Shown piece by piece: positions 53,801-62,509 of a stretch of 64,000 nt of DNA (the stretch's first letter is position 1; the number at the start of each line of letters is the position of its first letter). The stretch is from assembly GCA_017531305.1 (NCBI GenBank), contig JAFXLG010000009.1:49302-113301 (forward strand), given 5' to 3'. A program made the position numbers and the translations under genes. The notes under the pieces were generated by a model. That model had not been told where the DNA came from, ran no database searches, and saw nothing but the letters and a program-made list of their open reading frames with translations. Source of the DNA: Alistipes sp. (GTDB lineage: Bacteria; Bacteroidota; Bacteroidia; Bacteroidales; Rikenellaceae).

Positions 53801-54187
53801 CAGCCTGCGGAGAAGTTGCGCCTATATCGAGAGCTCGATTCTATTCATCGCGAAGAGGATATCGTTAGCTTCGAAAGTCGTCTTGTTGATCGATTTGGAG
53901 CGTTGCCTGAGGCTGCTCAGGAACTTCTGAATGTGGTGCGCCTGCGTTGGGAGGCTATCCGTTTGGGTATGGAACGTGTGAAGGTTAAGAATGGATTGAT
54001 GATCGTACACTTTGTGGGCGAGGAGAATTCTCCATACTATAAGAGCGAGGTGTTTATGACCTTGCTTCAAAAAATTTCGGCTCAACCAGATAGATTTGTG
54101 CTTAAACAGCACAATAATCGTCTGGCAATGACCGTTAGAAAGGTAGGTAATGTAGCAGCTGCCGTTGAGGTGCTTAGAGGTTTATAA
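50888..54187 (+). CDS. mfd: Transcription-repair coupling factor Mfd
   Basis: Mfd removes stalled RNA polymerase and recruits UvrA. The ~1100-residue protein has an N-terminal UvrB-like region (DAAAYMLNDFYALL and YEPGQYSLRGGIVDVFSYSE), a polymerase-interaction domain (LKMGDYVVHIDHGVGRFGGL) and a RecG-like motor. The motor motifs are GDVGFGKTE (about 570), IIDEEQKFG, LTATPIPRTLQFSLMG and LHQLRGRVGRS. A C-terminal TRCF domain completes it. I start at ATG 50888; the GTG at 50867 would add seven residues. coaX follows with 1 bp between. Confidence 0.96.
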   Translation: MQLIEDSSSYRKLLKEYKHESATVHLENMVGGALSLYSATLIRKVGGVHIFVAEDRDAAAYMLNDFYALLGEQHIYFFPTSYKKSILYGKEDPQGVVQRTNTLNAIRQHDKGYMVVCTYPEALAERVADQGFINSRSIKLRVGDTIAIKDLEERLAAEGFTQVDFVYEPGQYSLRGGIVDVFSYSESRPFRFDFFGDEIDSIRRFNISSQLSHDKAEEVEIIPNLNNTHAEKISLVSYASSATFWCYDAEYVFKKVNDLRHRVLADLEEPSKIDELLTSRNGLLRDLTQRRMMLLRDNLKERIAESKVEFQTNPQPKFNKNFELLADDIVVSAERGFRSFILSENKAQIERLENIFHQIGRSRIHFDSIDISLHEGFVDHQLKLCLYTDHQIFDRYRRYRINGEIKRDEQMTVAELNSLKMGDYVVHIDHGVGRFGGLVKINEGGKLHEAIKLVYRDNDVLFVNVHSLHRISKYKSGDAEPPKIYKLGNGAWQKLKNATKRAVKDISRELIALYAKRKSSPGYAFSKDSYLQHEMEASFRWEETTDQISAIEAVKRDMESDRPMDRLVCGDVGFGKTEVAIRAAFKAAVDGKQVAVLVPTTILALQHYRSFMERLRDFPIRVEYINRSKSAKQTREIAEDLASGKIDILIGTHKMLGKQIRFRDLGLLIIDEEQKFGVAAKEKLTQLSVNVDTLTLTATPIPRTLQFSLMGSRDLSVISTAPANRQPILTESHIFSEEIIRDAIEEELSRGGQVYFVNNRVEDLMTLQGMISRVCPKARVGVGHGKMRSEELEKLIMDFIYGEFDVLVATTIVENGIDIPNANTIIINNAQNFGLSELHQLRGRVGRSNRKAYCYLITPPEELLTSDARRRLRAIEEFSDLGSGFNIAMQDLDIRGAGNLLGAEQSGFIADVGYETYQKIMRQAIAELRAEGLDVEGLSEQEAEVVKTEAFVDDAIIEISMLAELPDSYVRQPAEKLRLYRELDSIHREEDIVSFESRLVDRFGALPEAAQELLNVVRLRWEAIRLGMERVKVKNGLMIVHFVGEENSPYYKSEVFMTLLQKISAQPDRFVLKQHNNRLAMTVRKVGNVAAAVEVLRGL

Positions 54188-54188
54188 T

Positions 54189-54920
54189 ATGAATCTGATA
54201 ATAGACATAGGCAATTCATTTATCAAAGCGGCTGTCATGCAGGATGGTCAGGTGCTTGCAATGGAGCGATATGGCTCAGCGCAGGAACTTGACTCATCGT
54301 TGCTTTTTGATAGATATGGTGAGATTAGTAAGGCTATTGTGGCATCTACGGGAGTGCCTACCAGCGAGATAGCGCAGTTGCTTCGCCAGAAGGGCTTGTA
54401 TGTGCTGGAGATGACCTCGCAGACTCCTGTGCCAATCGGAAATGACTATCTTTCGCCCGAGAGTTTGGGCGTGGATCGTCTGGCGGCGGCAGTTGGGGCA
54501 GCCGATATAGCTGGTGATCGAGATTGTTTGGTGGTGGATTTTGGTACTGCCATTACCATAGATTTAGTGCAAGGCGGAGTATATAAGGGAGGTAACATTT
54601 CGCCAGGCGTAGAGTTGCGTTTCAAGGCTCTGCATGATTATACCGCTCGCTTGCCAAAATGCGAGGCAACCGATGAGGTTTTGGATTTCGGAGGTAATAC
54701 CGTTCAGGCAATCGAACAAGGCGTTATGCAGGGTATTGCCCATGAGATTGAGGGGTATATATTGAAAATTTATGCAGATAATGTAAATTTATTGATAATT
54801 TTTACGGGTGGAGACGCAAAATACTTTGTTAAACGAATTAAAAATACGATATTTGCAAAATATGATTTGGTAGTTTGCGGATTGAACAGAATTTTAGAGT
54901 ATAATGCAAAAACTGAATAA
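54189..54920 (+). CDS. coaX: Type III pantothenate kinase
   Basis: CoaX phosphorylates pantothenate, the first step of coenzyme A synthesis. The 243-residue protein has the ASKHA motifs IDIGNS at the N-terminus, ESLGVDRLAA, VVDFGTAITIDLV and GGNISPGVELRFKALHDYTARLP. I start at ATG 54189, one base after the mfd stop; an upstream in-frame start at 54165 lies inside mfd. The gene's end overlaps the next start by 17 bp, so translation is probably coupled. Confidence 0.95.
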   Translation: MNLIIDIGNSFIKAAVMQDGQVLAMERYGSAQELDSSLLFDRYGEISKAIVASTGVPTSEIAQLLRQKGLYVLEMTSQTPVPIGNDYLSPESLGVDRLAAAVGAADIAGDRDCLVVDFGTAITIDLVQGGVYKGGNISPGVELRFKALHDYTARLPKCEATDEVLDFGGNTVQAIEQGVMQGIAHEIEGYILKIYADNVNLLIIFTGGDAKYFVKRIKNTIFAKYDLVVCGLNRILEYNAKTE

Positions 54921-56283
54921 GCAAATTTTTATAGCAATTATAGCCCTCGTGCTGCTTCCTATGGGTGCGATGGCGCAGACCTTGACAAGTAGTATTAATA
55001 CCTATTCGCCATACTCGATGTATGGCTTGGGCGAGTTGGCTACACCTGGTAACGTAGCTATGCGTTCTATGGGTGGCGTTGGTGTTGCTATGTGGTCAGG
55101 CGGTATGGTGAATATTTTGAATCCAGCTGGCTACGGAGCTACTCCACGTCAGAGTTTCTTGTTTAACTTTGGTATCGAGGGTGCGCACTATCAGAACTCA
55201 CAGCAAAAGTACACAAGCGGTGCTAACGGTAAGTCAAAGACTGCATATAATTCGATCAATATACACGACATAGCATTCCAAATGCCTATTGCCAAGGGTT
55301 TGGGATTCGGTTTTAGCCTTACGCCATACAGCAATGTGGGCTATACGATGTATCGAGATGATGTTTCGCCTGAGATTGCAGGTAATTTGGGACGTGTCCG
55401 TTATCAGTATTACGGTGAGGGAGATGTCACTGAGGTTAAGGCAGGTTTTGGCTGGGCTCCTTCGAAGCGATTCTCTATCGGTGCTGCGATGTTGTATTAT
55501 TGGGGTAATATCGAGCGTAACTATAAGTCAGTACCTATGGATGTAGTGACTGGTAGTGGCGAATTTTCGACAACAACAGGTGTGGATACATACGATGTGT
55601 CACGTATCAAGGCTCAGTTTGGTTTGATGGTCAATCCGATTTATACCAGTCAGCGTATCCTTACTCTGGGTGCGACATACGATATCGGAGGTAGCTTGAA
55701 ACCAAAGATGGTCAAGTCGGTATATGTAGATAACGTGCTTACTTCGGTTGTGCGCGATGAGAAGGATAACGCTCTGCCTTTGAAGTTGCCTATGCAGGTG
55801 GCTGCGGGAATCTTCTATCAGGATTCGAGGTTCAGAGCAGGCGTAGATTATGTATATCAGAGCTGGGGTAGTGACAATACCGATTATCTGGAGAGCTATG
55901 GTCGAGGTGTTAATGTGGGCTATGCCGATGTAAATACCGTCAAGGCGGGATTTGAAATTATCCCCAAGTATAGCGATGTGAGAAAGTATTTTAATCGTGT
56001 GGCTTACCGAGTGGGAGCTCGTTATGGTGGTTACTATCATACCTTCGCAGGTAGCCCTGTTCGGCAGTTGGCTTTGACAGCGGGTGTTGGTTTGCCAATC
56101 AAGCTCTTCGGTCGTTCGAGCATAGATGTTGGTTTTGAGTATGGTGTTCGTAAGGCGGAGAATGATTTTGTTATGATTAACAATGCTAAGGTCGGCACCG
56201 TGAAGCAGGAGCATTTCAAACTCTCTATCGGCATGACAATGTTTGGCGAGGATAAGTGGTTCTACCGATTTAAGTTTAATTAA
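54904..56283 (+). CDS. Outer-membrane beta-barrel protein
   Basis: The 459-residue protein has a signal peptide (cleavage after AMAQ, residue 25) and a long beta-barrel. Near the N-terminus is SPYSMYGLGELATPGNVAMRSMGGVGVA, text seen in FadL/PorV-type Bacteroidetes barrels; the C-terminus is DKWFYRFKFN. The substrate is unknown. It overlaps coaX by 17 bp and precedes the TPR, lptC, CorC-like and ppiD-like genes, an arrangement conserved in Bacteroidales, so an envelope role is likely. Confidence 0.82.
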   Translation: MQKLNKQIFIAIIALVLLPMGAMAQTLTSSINTYSPYSMYGLGELATPGNVAMRSMGGVGVAMWSGGMVNILNPAGYGATPRQSFLFNFGIEGAHYQNSQQKYTSGANGKSKTAYNSINIHDIAFQMPIAKGLGFGFSLTPYSNVGYTMYRDDVSPEIAGNLGRVRYQYYGEGDVTEVKAGFGWAPSKRFSIGAAMLYYWGNIERNYKSVPMDVVTGSGEFSTTTGVDTYDVSRIKAQFGLMVNPIYTSQRILTLGATYDIGGSLKPKMVKSVYVDNVLTSVVRDEKDNALPLKLPMQVAAGIFYQDSRFRAGVDYVYQSWGSDNTDYLESYGRGVNVGYADVNTVKAGFEIIPKYSDVRKYFNRVAYRVGARYGGYYHTFAGSPVRQLALTAGVGLPIKLFGRSSIDVGFEYGVRKAENDFVMINNAKVGTVKQEHFKLSIGMTMFGEDKWFYRFKFN

Positions 56284-56323
56284 AGAAATATATATTAATA
56301 CATAACACTAAATTTTAGATTAC

Positions 56324-57694
56324 ATGAAAAGTTTAAAGTTTATCTTGACGCTTGCTGTCGCTGTGATGAGCTTCTCAGCTATGGCACAGGATGTTAACTA
56401 TGATGACCCTAAGTATGCAAAGTGGGGTGATGGAGCAGCTAATCGTAAGCAGAACATGCTTAACAACCAGTTCTTGAAGGAGGCTGTTGACAACAAGAAG
56501 TATGATGAGGCTGCTGGCTATTTGGCAAAGCTTATCGCAGGTTGTCCTGCAGCATCTGTGAATATTTATACTAACGGTGCTAAGCTCTACAAGGCTCAGA
56601 TCACACGTGCAGGTGTGGATGAGAAGTTGCGCGCAGCATATATCGACTCATTGCTCTATCTGTATGATGTACGTTTGGCAAACTTCGCTGATCACAAGAA
56701 GTATGGCAAGGCATATATCTTGGATCGTAAGGCTCGTGAGTTTATGACCTACAAGCCAGATGATCGCGAGGGTATTCGCAAGGTCTTCAACGAGGCTATT
56801 GCTGCAAGTGAGGAGGCAGGCGAGATTGACTTGGACTTGGTATCAATCTACTTCGCCGCTGTATGCGAGGACTACAAGGCAGATGCTGTTGATGCAACTT
56901 TGATCATCTCAGAGTATGACCGTTTTACTCCAGCTTTCGAGGCTGCTGTTAAGTCTGAGGATGAGGATGTTGCTGCTAACGCAACTGAGCTCAAGGGTCA
57001 GTTCGATACTGCTTTTGGTGCCAGCGGTGCTGCAAGCTGCGAGAACTTGGAGAAGCTCTTCACAAAGAAGTTGGCTGACGATCCAGAGAACGAGGCTTTG
57101 TATAGCCAGGCTGTATCTTTGATGTCACGTGCAAATTGCGATAGCGACTTCTTCTTCGCTACTGCAGAGAAGCACTACACTATGAAGCCATCTTCACAGA
57201 CTGCCCTCTTCTTGGCTCAGGGTTTCCAGACTCGTGGTGAGTTCGAGAAGGCTATCAAGTACCTATCTGAGGCTTTGGCTGCTGAGCAGGATGCTGCCGA
57301 GAAGGAGAAGTTGTATGTTCGTATGGGTTTGATTAGCGTACAGACTAAGAACTACGCTGAGGCTGTTAAGGCTGCAAACGAGATCAAGGCTATCAATCCT
57401 GAGAATGGTTATGCATACTTCCTTTTGGGTCAGTGCTACGCTGCATCTGCAAACTGCTCTGAGCTCACATGCCAGGCTTGCTATTGGGCTGCATACGATG
57501 CAATGAGCAAGGCTGTATCGTTGTTGGCTTCTGAGCCAGATATCCAGAAGGCTGCACAGACTATGATGTCACACTATCGTGCTGCGTTCCCAACTAAGGA
57601 GGAGTGCTTCTTCGCTGAGTTGCAGGCTGGTGCGTCATATACTGTGACACGCGGTTTCGCTAATGGTGTGAATACAACTGTTCGTTACCGATAA
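56324..57694 (+). CDS. Tetratricopeptide repeat periplasmic protein
   Basis: The 456-residue protein has a signal peptide (AMAQ, residue 22) and helical TPR-like repeats. Examples are KKYDEAAGYLAKLI near the N-terminus and FEKAIKYLSEALAAE, KNYAEAVKAANEIKAI and YAYFLLGQCYAASANC near the C-terminus. Cysteines recur (CENLE, CDSD, CSELTCQACYW). Codon use is strongly biased (AAG, GCT, TCA/TCT; few TCG), suggesting high expression. It probably scaffolds envelope proteins; no partner is known. Confidence 0.85.
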   Translation: MKSLKFILTLAVAVMSFSAMAQDVNYDDPKYAKWGDGAANRKQNMLNNQFLKEAVDNKKYDEAAGYLAKLIAGCPAASVNIYTNGAKLYKAQITRAGVDEKLRAAYIDSLLYLYDVRLANFADHKKYGKAYILDRKAREFMTYKPDDREGIRKVFNEAIAASEEAGEIDLDLVSIYFAAVCEDYKADAVDATLIISEYDRFTPAFEAAVKSEDEDVAANATELKGQFDTAFGASGAASCENLEKLFTKKLADDPENEALYSQAVSLMSRANCDSDFFFATAEKHYTMKPSSQTALFLAQGFQTRGEFEKAIKYLSEALAAEQDAAEKEKLYVRMGLISVQTKNYAEAVKAANEIKAINPENGYAYFLLGQCYAASANCSELTCQACYWAAYDAMSKAVSLLASEPDIQKAAQTMMSHYRAAFPTKEECFFAELQAGASYTVTRGFANGVNTTVRYR

Positions 57695-57702
57695 ACTTTG
57701 CG

Positions 57703-58524
57703 ATGACGATATATTCGTTTAGTCGATCTATAGTGGTAGCACTCTCTATCGTGGGGAGTGCTATCTCTCTATTTTCGTGTCGTAGCCAGCAGGTCGAGGA
57801 GCAGACGATTAATTATGAGACATTTCGCACCGAGTATAGTGAGAATATGTCGATGATTATGTCTGAGAATGGTCGCAAGTCCTACCACTTTGAGACTCCG
57901 CTTATCGAGGGCTATAATATGGCAAAAGACCCATACAAGGAGTTTCGTAAGGGTATCAAAATTACCACTTTCGAAGATGACTCGGTGAGCTCTGTTGCGG
58001 CTGTGCTTACGGCAAACTATGCGATTTTTTATGAGAATCGTAAGCTATGGGAGGCTAAAGGAGATGTCGTTGTCACCAATTCCGATGGTCGCAAACTCTA
58101 TACATCCCAGCTCTTTTGGAACCAAGCGACTCATAAGGTATATTCCAACGTGGATTCTAAAATTGTAGGAAAGGATGAGGTATATCATTGTGAGGGCTTC
58201 GAGAGTGATGAGCAGATGAAGGAGTGGACCTATCGAAAATTGCGCGGTGTAACCTATTTCGAGGAGGATCAGTTTAATAATCAGAACTCCTCAAAGCAAG
58301 ACTCCGTGCAAGTCGAGGAGTCTAAGACAAAGAAGACCTCTGTTGGGGAGAATAAATCCTCTGTAGCGAAAACCAAAACCGTTTCGAAACCTACTCCAAA
58401 GGGTGTGCAGAGAACCTCAAAAGGTGGTAAAACGGGTGATGAATCCATCAAATTAGATACTACGTTAAAGATCCAAGATATCTCCGCAAGTCAGCCTGTG
58501 CGCCGTTCGGGCATGAAGCGTTAG
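57703..58524 (+). CDS. lptC: LPS export periplasmic protein LptC (lipoprotein form)
   Basis: The 273-residue protein has an N-terminal hydrophobic segment with a Cys (ISLFSCRSQ, residue 26), so it may be lipidated. The LptC beta-jellyroll includes GIKITTFEDDSVSSVAAVLTANYAIF-type text, LWEAKGDVVV, LYTSQLFWNQATHKVYSN and GEGFESDEQMKEW-like text. LptC receives LPS from LptBFG and passes it to LptA. A Lys/Ser/Thr-rich tail of about 70 residues (from about 200) is extra. The matching lptD gene is elsewhere in the window. Confidence 0.9.
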   Translation: MTIYSFSRSIVVALSIVGSAISLFSCRSQQVEEQTINYETFRTEYSENMSMIMSENGRKSYHFETPLIEGYNMAKDPYKEFRKGIKITTFEDDSVSSVAAVLTANYAIFYENRKLWEAKGDVVVTNSDGRKLYTSQLFWNQATHKVYSNVDSKIVGKDEVYHCEGFESDEQMKEWTYRKLRGVTYFEEDQFNNQNSSKQDSVQVEESKTKKTSVGENKSSVAKTKTVSKPTPKGVQRTSKGGKTGDESIKLDTTLKIQDISASQPVRRSGMKR

Positions 58525-58594
58525 GTTGTAGGTTGGTCGTTTGGGTGTCGGTCTTTTGATGTAGGTAAGATAAGTGATATAAAGGCATAAGAAT

Positions 58595-59878
58595 ATGAAT
58601 TCGGCAGATTTAATAAACTCAGCCATATTAATATGTATAATGCTGATCCTGTCGGCATTCTTCTCGGGCATGGAGATTGCTTTTTTGAGCAAAAACCGCC
58701 TAAGAGAGGAGATTGACCGAAAGCAGAGTTCAGTATTTGACTTTATTGCGCATATCTTTGAAAAGTCGCCCGGGCAGTATATCACCACTATTTTGGTAGG
58801 TAACAATATCTGTTTGGTTATCTACTCTCTGTATATGTCGTTGCTGCTGCGCTTGTTGGCATCTGTTGTTGGATGGGAGAACATGGCAACTTCAGGATCG
58901 GTACTTTTGGAAACAGTGATCTCTACCGTGATAATCCTCTTCTGTGGCGAGTTCTTACCTAAGTCAATTATCAAGCGTAACCCCAATTTCTACTATAAAT
59001 ATCTCTCTCCGGTTTTATACCTATTCTATTTATTGTTATATCCGATAGCTATTCTGACCACCACCATTTCGTATGGTATCTTGCGCCTTTTTGGTCGCAA
59101 ACAGAAGTCGGGATCTATGGGCTATACCTTTAATCGCGAGGATTTGGTAAATTTAGTCGATGGAGAGACCGTTGAACCTCAGCATGAGGATGAGGAGGAG
59201 ATCAAATTGTTTCAAAACGCATTGGATTTTGTCGATCTCAGGGTACGCGATTGTATGATTTCGCGTGTCGATGTCGAAGCTGTGGATATCAATAGTTCGA
59301 TAGCTGAGCTTACCGAGCGTTTTGTTGAGTCGAAATACTCTCGAATTTTCGTTTGGCAGGATAGTATTGACTCTATTGTCGGCTATGTCAATTCCAAGAG
59401 TCTTTTCACCTCGCCCAAGACTATCCGCGAAGTGCTTATAGATGTGGATTGTGTGGCGGAGACGCTTCCATTGCAGACTCTGCTGCAGAATTTTATCAAA
59501 CGTAAGTCAAGTATCGCTGTGGTTATAGACGAGTTTGGCGGTACGGCAGGTATTATCTCCTTGGAGGATGTGCTGGAGCAGATTTTTGGCGATATTGAGG
59601 ATGAGCATGACGAACAACGCACCATCGAGAAACAGGTGGGCGATAAGGAGTATGTTCTCTCATGCCGCCTTGAAGTTGAGTATCTGAATCAAGAGTATGA
59701 TTTGGATATTGAGGAGAGTGAGGAGTACGATACTTTGGCAGGATATATCATCAATAATTACGATGGAATTCCCTCTTCGGGCACAGTAATTCATACCGAA
59801 AAACTCGAAATAAAGGTGTTGCGTACTACCCGAACGAGAGTAGAATTGGCAAGAGTGAAAGTTAAGAAGCAAAAATAG
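58595..59878 (+). CDS. CNNM/CBS/CorC_HlyC family membrane protein
   Basis: The 427-residue protein has an N-terminal CNNM transmembrane domain (SAFFSGMEIAFLS at about 21-33, then GNNICLVIYS and GEFLPK). A CBS pair follows (about 215-330, with MISRVDVEAVD and VVIDEFGGTAGIISLEDVLEQIFGDI), then a C-terminal CorC/HlyC domain. Relatives export Mg2+/Co2+; the Bacteroidetes form GldE is linked to gliding lipoproteins. Old hemolysin names for this family have little support. It precedes the ppiD-like gene. Confidence 0.92.
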   Translation: MNSADLINSAILICIMLILSAFFSGMEIAFLSKNRLREEIDRKQSSVFDFIAHIFEKSPGQYITTILVGNNICLVIYSLYMSLLLRLLASVVGWENMATSGSVLLETVISTVIILFCGEFLPKSIIKRNPNFYYKYLSPVLYLFYLLLYPIAILTTTISYGILRLFGRKQKSGSMGYTFNREDLVNLVDGETVEPQHEDEEEIKLFQNALDFVDLRVRDCMISRVDVEAVDINSSIAELTERFVESKYSRIFVWQDSIDSIVGYVNSKSLFTSPKTIREVLIDVDCVAETLPLQTLLQNFIKRKSSIAVVIDEFGGTAGIISLEDVLEQIFGDIEDEHDEQRTIEKQVGDKEYVLSCRLEVEYLNQEYDLDIEESEEYDTLAGYIINNYDGIPSSGTVIHTEKLEIKVLRTTRTRVELARVKVKKQK

Positions 59879-59911
59879 AGCTAATTATATGGCTAATTGG
59901 AATTATTTTAT

Positions 59912-59919
59912 TACCTTTG
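59912..59919 (+). promoter_or_regulatory. -7 element of the ppiD-like gene
   Basis: TACCTTTG fits the Bacteroidetes -7 consensus, 52 bp before the start. No -33 element at the right distance is clear. Confidence 0.45.
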
Positions 59920-59971
59920 GTGGCTCAAATTAATATATTAAAAGATTTAAATAAGTAAAACAAATAATTTT

Positions 59972-62008
59972 ATGGCAAGTTTACACACATTAAGAACCAA
60001 GTATGGCGTTGTATTGTCGATTGTAATCGTCTTGGCGCTTTTGGCATTTATCCTTTCATTGGGTCCAGAGATGGGCTTTGGTAATACCGACCCTAAGGTG
60101 GGCGTAATCAATGGTGATAAGATCACTTATACTGAGTATCTCGGTGAGTATGAGACAGTAAAGACTAACAATGGCGGTCAGGAGGCTACCGAGGAGCAGT
60201 CAGCAGCATTGGCAGCAGCTACATGGCAGTCGCTTATCGCTAAGCATTTGTTGATCCCAGGATTCAATGAGATGGGTCTTCAGGTATCGGAGGCTGAGCG
60301 TATGGCTATGATGAGTGGTGAGATTCCATCACAGGTATTCTACAACGCTTTTGCAGATCCTCAGACAGGTGACTACAATGTAGCAGCTATCTCTACATTC
60401 TTGACTCAGGTAGGTTCTAACCCACAGTATCAGGCAATGTGGTCATACATCAATCAGAATGCTACTTTGGATCGCTTGACATCTAAGTATATGGGTCTTA
60501 TCAAGGCTGGTACTTATGCAAACTCTTTGGAGGTTGCGCAGGGCGTAGCTAACTCAAATGAGAGCCGTTCTGGTCGTTATGTAGCTCTTCCTTATGCAAA
60601 TGTTGCAGATTCATTGGTTACTGTTAGCGATGCTGAGATCAAGGCATACTATGAGGCAAACAAGAAGAACTTTGCTAAGTTGCCACACCGTGAGATCTCT
60701 TACGTAGTATTTGATATCGATGCTACTGAGGCTGATATGGCAGAGATCGAGGCTAAGGCTAAGAAGACTGGTGAGGAGTTTGCTGCCGCAGAGGATGTTC
60801 GCGCTTTTGTTCGTAAGAACATGGGTCAGATCACTGAGGGTTATGTTGCTGCATCTACACTCTCTGAGGAGGAGTCAGTAATGGCTGAGGGCAAGCAGTA
60901 TGGTCCACTTTTGAAGTCTAATCAGTGGATTATGTCACGTGCTTTGGAGGTTAAGAATGCTCCAGATACTATCGGCTTGAGCCACATCGTACTCAATGCT
61001 ACAGACACAAAGCTTGCTGATAGCCTCTATACAGCAGTTAAGGGTGGTGCAGATTTCGCTGAGGCAGCTCGCGCACACTCAGTATATACTCAGACAGCTC
61101 AGATGGGTGGTGATATGGGTGTTGTTCCATTCTCAGTATTGAATCTCGATCTTGCAAATGAGTTGGCTGAGGCTAAGAAGGGTGACATCATCAAGATGAA
61201 CTTGGGCAATGCTATCCAGATCTTCAAGGTGACTCGCGCAGATAAGCCATCTAAGCACCTTTTGATCGGTTCTATCACAATGCCAATCGAGCCATCTTCT
61301 ACAACACGCCGCAATGTTCACAACATTGCCAGCACATTCACCGTAGAGGCTAAGGGCGAGAGCATGAAGAACTTCAACGATGCTGCTTCTAAGGCTGCAG
61401 TTACTCCACGTTACGCTATCATCAATCAGGGTGATCGTACAATCAACGGTCTGGAGAATTCACGCGAGGTTACTCGTTGGGCATACGGCGCAGAGTTGGG
61501 TGAGATCTCAGAGATCTTCAACTTGGGTGATTCATACGTTGTAGCTATTCTTACAACTATTGATGAGAGCAAGGTTTCTCCTGTAACAGATGAGAATGTT
61601 GAGTTTGCTATCACTCAGGCTCTTCTCCGCGAGAAGAAGTTCGAGGCTTTGAAGTCTAAGCTTGCAGGTGCTTCTATCGAGGAGGTTGCTAAGAATGCAG
61701 GTGTTGAGGTTGTACCATTCGAGAATGTTCATATGTCAGACTTCGGTGTAGGCACACTCACTCTTGAGCCAGCTGTAGTTGGTAATATCGCATCTATGAA
61801 GGAGACAGGTAAGGTTTCTGCTCCTGTTCAGGGTTATACTTCAGCTGTAGTATTCGTTGTTGATAATATCGCTAAGAGCGATGCTCAGAATGCTGAGGCA
61901 GAGAAGGTACGTCAGCAGGCAGTTCTCGAGAGCGTAGCAAATCAGGCTGCTGTGATGGCTATCCAGAAGAAGGCTGAGGTAGAGGATCTTCGCGGTAAGT
62001 ATTTCTAA
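59972..62008 (+). CDS. PpiD-like periplasmic peptidyl-prolyl isomerase/foldase
   Basis: The 678-residue protein has one N-terminal transmembrane anchor (about 12-32) and a SurA-like N-terminal chaperone region beginning NGDKITYTEYLGEYE. A parvulin (PPIC) domain lies at about 330-425, with LSHIVLNATDTKLADSLYTAVKGGADFAEAARAHS text and GGDMGVVPFSVL. A second chaperone region and a charged C-terminus follow. It helps newly exported proteins fold. Codon use is strongly biased like the TPR gene, suggesting abundance. Confidence 0.93.
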   Translation: MASLHTLRTKYGVVLSIVIVLALLAFILSLGPEMGFGNTDPKVGVINGDKITYTEYLGEYETVKTNNGGQEATEEQSAALAAATWQSLIAKHLLIPGFNEMGLQVSEAERMAMMSGEIPSQVFYNAFADPQTGDYNVAAISTFLTQVGSNPQYQAMWSYINQNATLDRLTSKYMGLIKAGTYANSLEVAQGVANSNESRSGRYVALPYANVADSLVTVSDAEIKAYYEANKKNFAKLPHREISYVVFDIDATEADMAEIEAKAKKTGEEFAAAEDVRAFVRKNMGQITEGYVAASTLSEEESVMAEGKQYGPLLKSNQWIMSRALEVKNAPDTIGLSHIVLNATDTKLADSLYTAVKGGADFAEAARAHSVYTQTAQMGGDMGVVPFSVLNLDLANELAEAKKGDIIKMNLGNAIQIFKVTRADKPSKHLLIGSITMPIEPSSTTRRNVHNIASTFTVEAKGESMKNFNDAASKAAVTPRYAIINQGDRTINGLENSREVTRWAYGAELGEISEIFNLGDSYVVAILTTIDESKVSPVTDENVEFAITQALLREKKFEALKSKLAGASIEEVAKNAGVEVVPFENVHMSDFGVGTLTLEPAVVGNIASMKETGKVSAPVQGYTSAVVFVVDNIAKSDAQNAEAEKVRQQAVLESVANQAAVMAIQKKAEVEDLRGKYF

Positions 62009-62033
62009 TCGAAATAAGTTTTTCGGAAAATAG

Positions 62034-62070
62034 ATATCCGAGTCTGCATTGCAGGCTCGGATATTTTTTT
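62034..62070 (+). terminator. Terminator of the ppiD-like gene
   Basis: ATATCCGAG-T-CTGC (62034-62047) pairs with GCAG-G-CTCGGATAT (62051-62064), followed by TTTTTT. It is a very strong intrinsic terminator. Confidence 0.92.
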
Positions 62071-62190
62071 GAGTGTATGAGACTTTAATAATTTTACAAA
62101 AATTTAATCTCATTCTTTTTTATTTAGCATTAAATCGTACATTTGTAGTAAATTGTAATACTAAAATTACGACAATACCCCTTATGAGTG

Positions 62191-62220
62191 TTGTAGTTTG
62201 CGAAAAGTTTGCTAATTTTG
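62191..62220 (+). promoter_or_regulatory. sigma-ABfr type promoter upstream of the structured RNA
   Basis: TTG (62191-62193), a 19-bp spacer and TAATTTTG (62213-62220) fit the consensus. A second -7-like TACATTTG lies at 62138-62145 without a good -33. Confidence 0.55.
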
Positions 62221-62226
62221 TGGTGT

Positions 62227-62465
62227 TGAGTAATCAACAGACATATTTTTAGTGAAAGTGTTTCGCTAATCCTTGAAGATAAAATTTGGCGATTTTATAA
62301 AAGTGCAGGGAGAGCAGTAACACTCATTGCTTGTATTTGTATGCGTTGTTGGCACGTTCTGTGTCTGCCTCATACTATGCAAGTGTGGGGTATTGTTTAT
62401 TTGCACTAAGGCTACGCCAAATGCCTATCTTCAGATAAACGAATGACTCCACACTTTCTGTTTTT
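62227..62465 (+). ncRNA. Candidate structured RNA, rod-shaped, 6S-like or leader/attenuator
   Basis: No gene fits here, but complementary segments nest into one long rod. GAAAGTGT (62254-62261) pairs with ACACTTTC (62451-62458), TTCG (62262-62265) with CGAA (62440-62443), and TTGAAGATA (62273-62281) with TATCTTCAG (62426-62434). Further in, ATTTGGCG (62284-62291) pairs with CGCCAAAT (62415-62422) and AGTGCA (62302-62307) with TGCACT (62402-62407). An unpaired central bubble remains (62292-62301/62408-62414). The 3' end is followed by TCTGTTTTT. A ~205-nt rod with a central bubble resembles 6S RNA; as it precedes a peptide gene it could instead be an attenuating leader. Ends are inferred. Confidence 0.5.
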
Positions 62466-62509
62466 ATAATCCGTCACCTTTGGGGTCAAGTGGCAAAATA
62501 CTTAATAAA

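Noticed and set aside
58595-59878. Hemolysin
   Set aside because: The domain layout is CNNM-CBS-CorC; the hemolysin name is historical and gives no toxin evidence.
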